DNA of 64,000 nt, from positions 3,623,874 to 3,687,873 of the forward strand of contig SDUX01000002.1 of NCBI GenBank assembly GCA_008729055.1, read 5' to 3'. Position numbers and translations under genes: made by a program. Source of the DNA: Pyropia haitanensis. Its lineage: Eukaryota; Rhodophyta; Bangiophyceae; Bangiales; Bangiaceae. Below are positions 62,630 to 64,000 of this stretch, one piece after another. The first letter of the stretch is position 1. The number at the start of each line of letters is the position of its first letter. The notes under the pieces are model-generated. The model had not been told where the DNA came from. It saw only the letters and a list, made by a program, of their open reading frames with translations, and did no database searches.

Positions 62630-64000
62630 ATGGAGGCTGCCACCCGGCACACCACCACCGCCAGTGACGGGGTGCGGCTCTCCTACACCCTCGTCGGCTC
62701 CGGGCCGACCAAAGTGCTGTGCATCCCCGGCATGTGCACGCCTGGTGCCATGTGGGCGCCGCAGGTGGCGGCCTTTTATCCAAGCGGACAAGTATCCATG
62801 ATACTGGTGGACAACCGTACGTTTTGGTGTTGATGTGGAGAAGAGGGGGCGCGAGCCGGGGGGGATTGGTACGACTGCCTCTGCTTGAGCTGTCGGGCGG
62901 AAAAGGGTGCCGCCGAATGTGTCGCTGGTGCAGAGCGAGTCTCGCTGACTCTCCTTTTTGCACACTGTGAGCCCCATTGTCTGCACTCCCGCCTGTGTCT
63001 CTATCTTCTCTGTTGGCAGGTGGGTCTGGCCTGTCCGAAACGCCGTGGGCCCACGCCCTTGCCTGGCACGGCGGCTACTCGACGGAGCAGCTCGCCCGCG
63101 ACGCCTGGTCAGTCGTCGCCGCCGCGGGCTGGACCGGCGCGGTCAACATTGTGGGCCACTCACTCGGCGGGATGATTGCGCAGCGGGCGGCGGTGCAGCG
63201 CCCCACGGCGGTTGCGTCGCTGTGCTTGCTGGCAACCCACGATGGCAACGCCAGCGGCGCGGGCTGGTTTGGCTGGCCCCCGCGGCTGTGCCTGCCGGGA
63301 GGGGTGCTCCGCGCGGTGCTGGCGGTCGTGGGGGGGGCGGACGTGGTGGCCACGCTGCTCGGCCTCCACTACACGCAGGCCTTTTTGGATGAGCTCATCC
63401 CGGCTGAGGAGGCGGTGGAAGACAACGCGGATGGCCGGGGGGGGGGGGGGTGGACGCCGCCGCCGCCGTGTCCGTCGCCGCGGCGGTGGCCGGGGTGGCC
63501 ACGCCGGCGCACGACGCCGCCCTGGCCTCGTCAAAGGCCGGGCTGCCGTCCCGGCCGGCATGCCCCCCCCCCCCCTCCCAAGCGGCGCTGCCGACGGTGT
63601 CACCCCCCCTTCCCCCCCCCCCGCCACCCCCACGCACGCCACCGTCCCCCCCCCCCCCCGGCTCCGCCCCCGCCGTGAGGTGTACACCGCCCGCTATCGG
63701 CGGCCCGGCGGGACCCCCCCCCGGCCCGACGGCTTTTGGGGCCACCTCGGCGCGGTGCTGACGCACGGCCTCGCCGCGGCCGAGGTGGGCCGCCTCGCCG
63801 CTGCGGGCTTCCCCGTCCTCGTCATTGCCGGGTCGGCGGACGAGGTGGTGCCGCCGCCCGCGGCGGCGGCGCTCGCGGCGCGCCTCGGCGGCCGCCTCCT
63901 CCTCGTCCCGGCCGCACACTTTGTGGCGGACGAGGCGGCGGCGGCGGTGAATGGCGCGATGCGGCGCGCGTGGGCGGGGGGGGAGGCGTGGGCGGCGCGA
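62630..64000 (+). CDS. Alpha/beta-hydrolase, one intron, cut by window end
   Basis: Exon 1 62630-62816; intron of 203 nt (GTACGT...TTGGCAG, phase 1); exon 2 from 63020. The join restores VDNRGSGLSETPW, the oxyanion/DNRGxGxS loop. The protein starts MEAATRHTTTASDGVRLSYT, LVGSGPTKVLCIPGM. The nucleophile is in NIVGHSLGGMIAQRAA (GHSLG), the acid in VLVIAGSADEVVPP and the histidine in LLVPAAHFV, so the triad is complete. Between nucleophile and acid lies a Pro/Ala insert (63440-63680) with a 14-G run at 63437-63450 and several C runs that shift the frame at least twice. The C-terminus is missing beyond 64000. No signal peptide is evident. Substrate is unknown; the family includes esterases, lipases and ABHD-type enzymes. 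Confidence 0.8.

Noticed and set aside
1..64000. CRISPR array, rRNA genes, IS elements or plasmid origin
   Set aside because: No spaced direct repeats, rRNA motifs, transposase or inverted-repeat-bounded element was seen; the window is eukaryotic nuclear DNA.

Overview
The window looks like nuclear DNA of a eukaryotic alga, most probably a bangiophyte red alga of the Porphyra/Pyropia type. Genes are few, intron-poor and extremely GC-rich. Seven short spliceosomal introns (203-568 nt, GT-AG, less GC-rich than the exons) are visible. Proteins include a 20S proteasome subunit, a DNAJC11 homologue, an IMPACT protein, a nucleotide-sugar transporter and one protein with a red-algal-looking plastid transit peptide. 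A tRNA-Leu gene carries an insertion in its D-loop, a kind of disruption known from red algae such as Cyanidioschyzon. The organism call is inference; nothing in the window names the species.

Layout. 1-6.6 kb: PRA1-family protein and BCCIP/BCP1 protein (both +), then a gene-free stretch. 6.6-14.3 kb: RING-H2 protein and TMEM62-like metallophosphoesterase (both -). 14.6-22.8 kb (+): IPT/TIG fragment, polytopic membrane protein, spliced type I membrane protein, secreted heptad-repeat protein. 23.3-29.5 kb: spliced longin-domain protein (-), proteasome alpha-3/PSMA4 (+), DNAJC11/OWL1 homologue (-). 30.4-33.3 kb: NmrA-like relic (+) and a gene that appears to join an SS18/GIF-type SNH domain to a single MYB repeat (-). 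33.3-37.4 kb: gene-free repeats. 37.4-38.7 kb: three-exon plastid-targeted protein (+). 39.0-42.9 kb: unrecognised low-complexity protein (-). 44.3-48.6 kb: nucleotide-sugar transporter (+), IMPACT (-), GNAT-like broken gene (+). 50.5-60.3 kb (+): Cys-rich secreted protein, choice-of-anchor-A-like secreted protein, very large Ala/Pro-rich protein. 60.9 kb: tRNA-Leu(AAG) (-). 62.6-64 kb: spliced alpha/beta hydrolase (+) running off the end.

The genes are mostly unrelated housekeeping and secretory-pathway functions: Golgi/ER traffic (PRA1, longin, transporter), proteostasis (PSMA4, J-protein), stress translation (IMPACT), surface/secreted proteins and gene regulation. No operon-like logic is expected or seen.

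Two window-wide features matter when using these calls. First, most genes longer than about 600 nt change frame at runs of 8 or more G or C, so many CDS below are given as spans that need one or more one-base corrections; whether these are read errors or real cannot be told from sequence alone. Second, leaders just before start codons are C/T-rich and tails just after stop codons are G-rich on the coding strand, which helps place gene ends.
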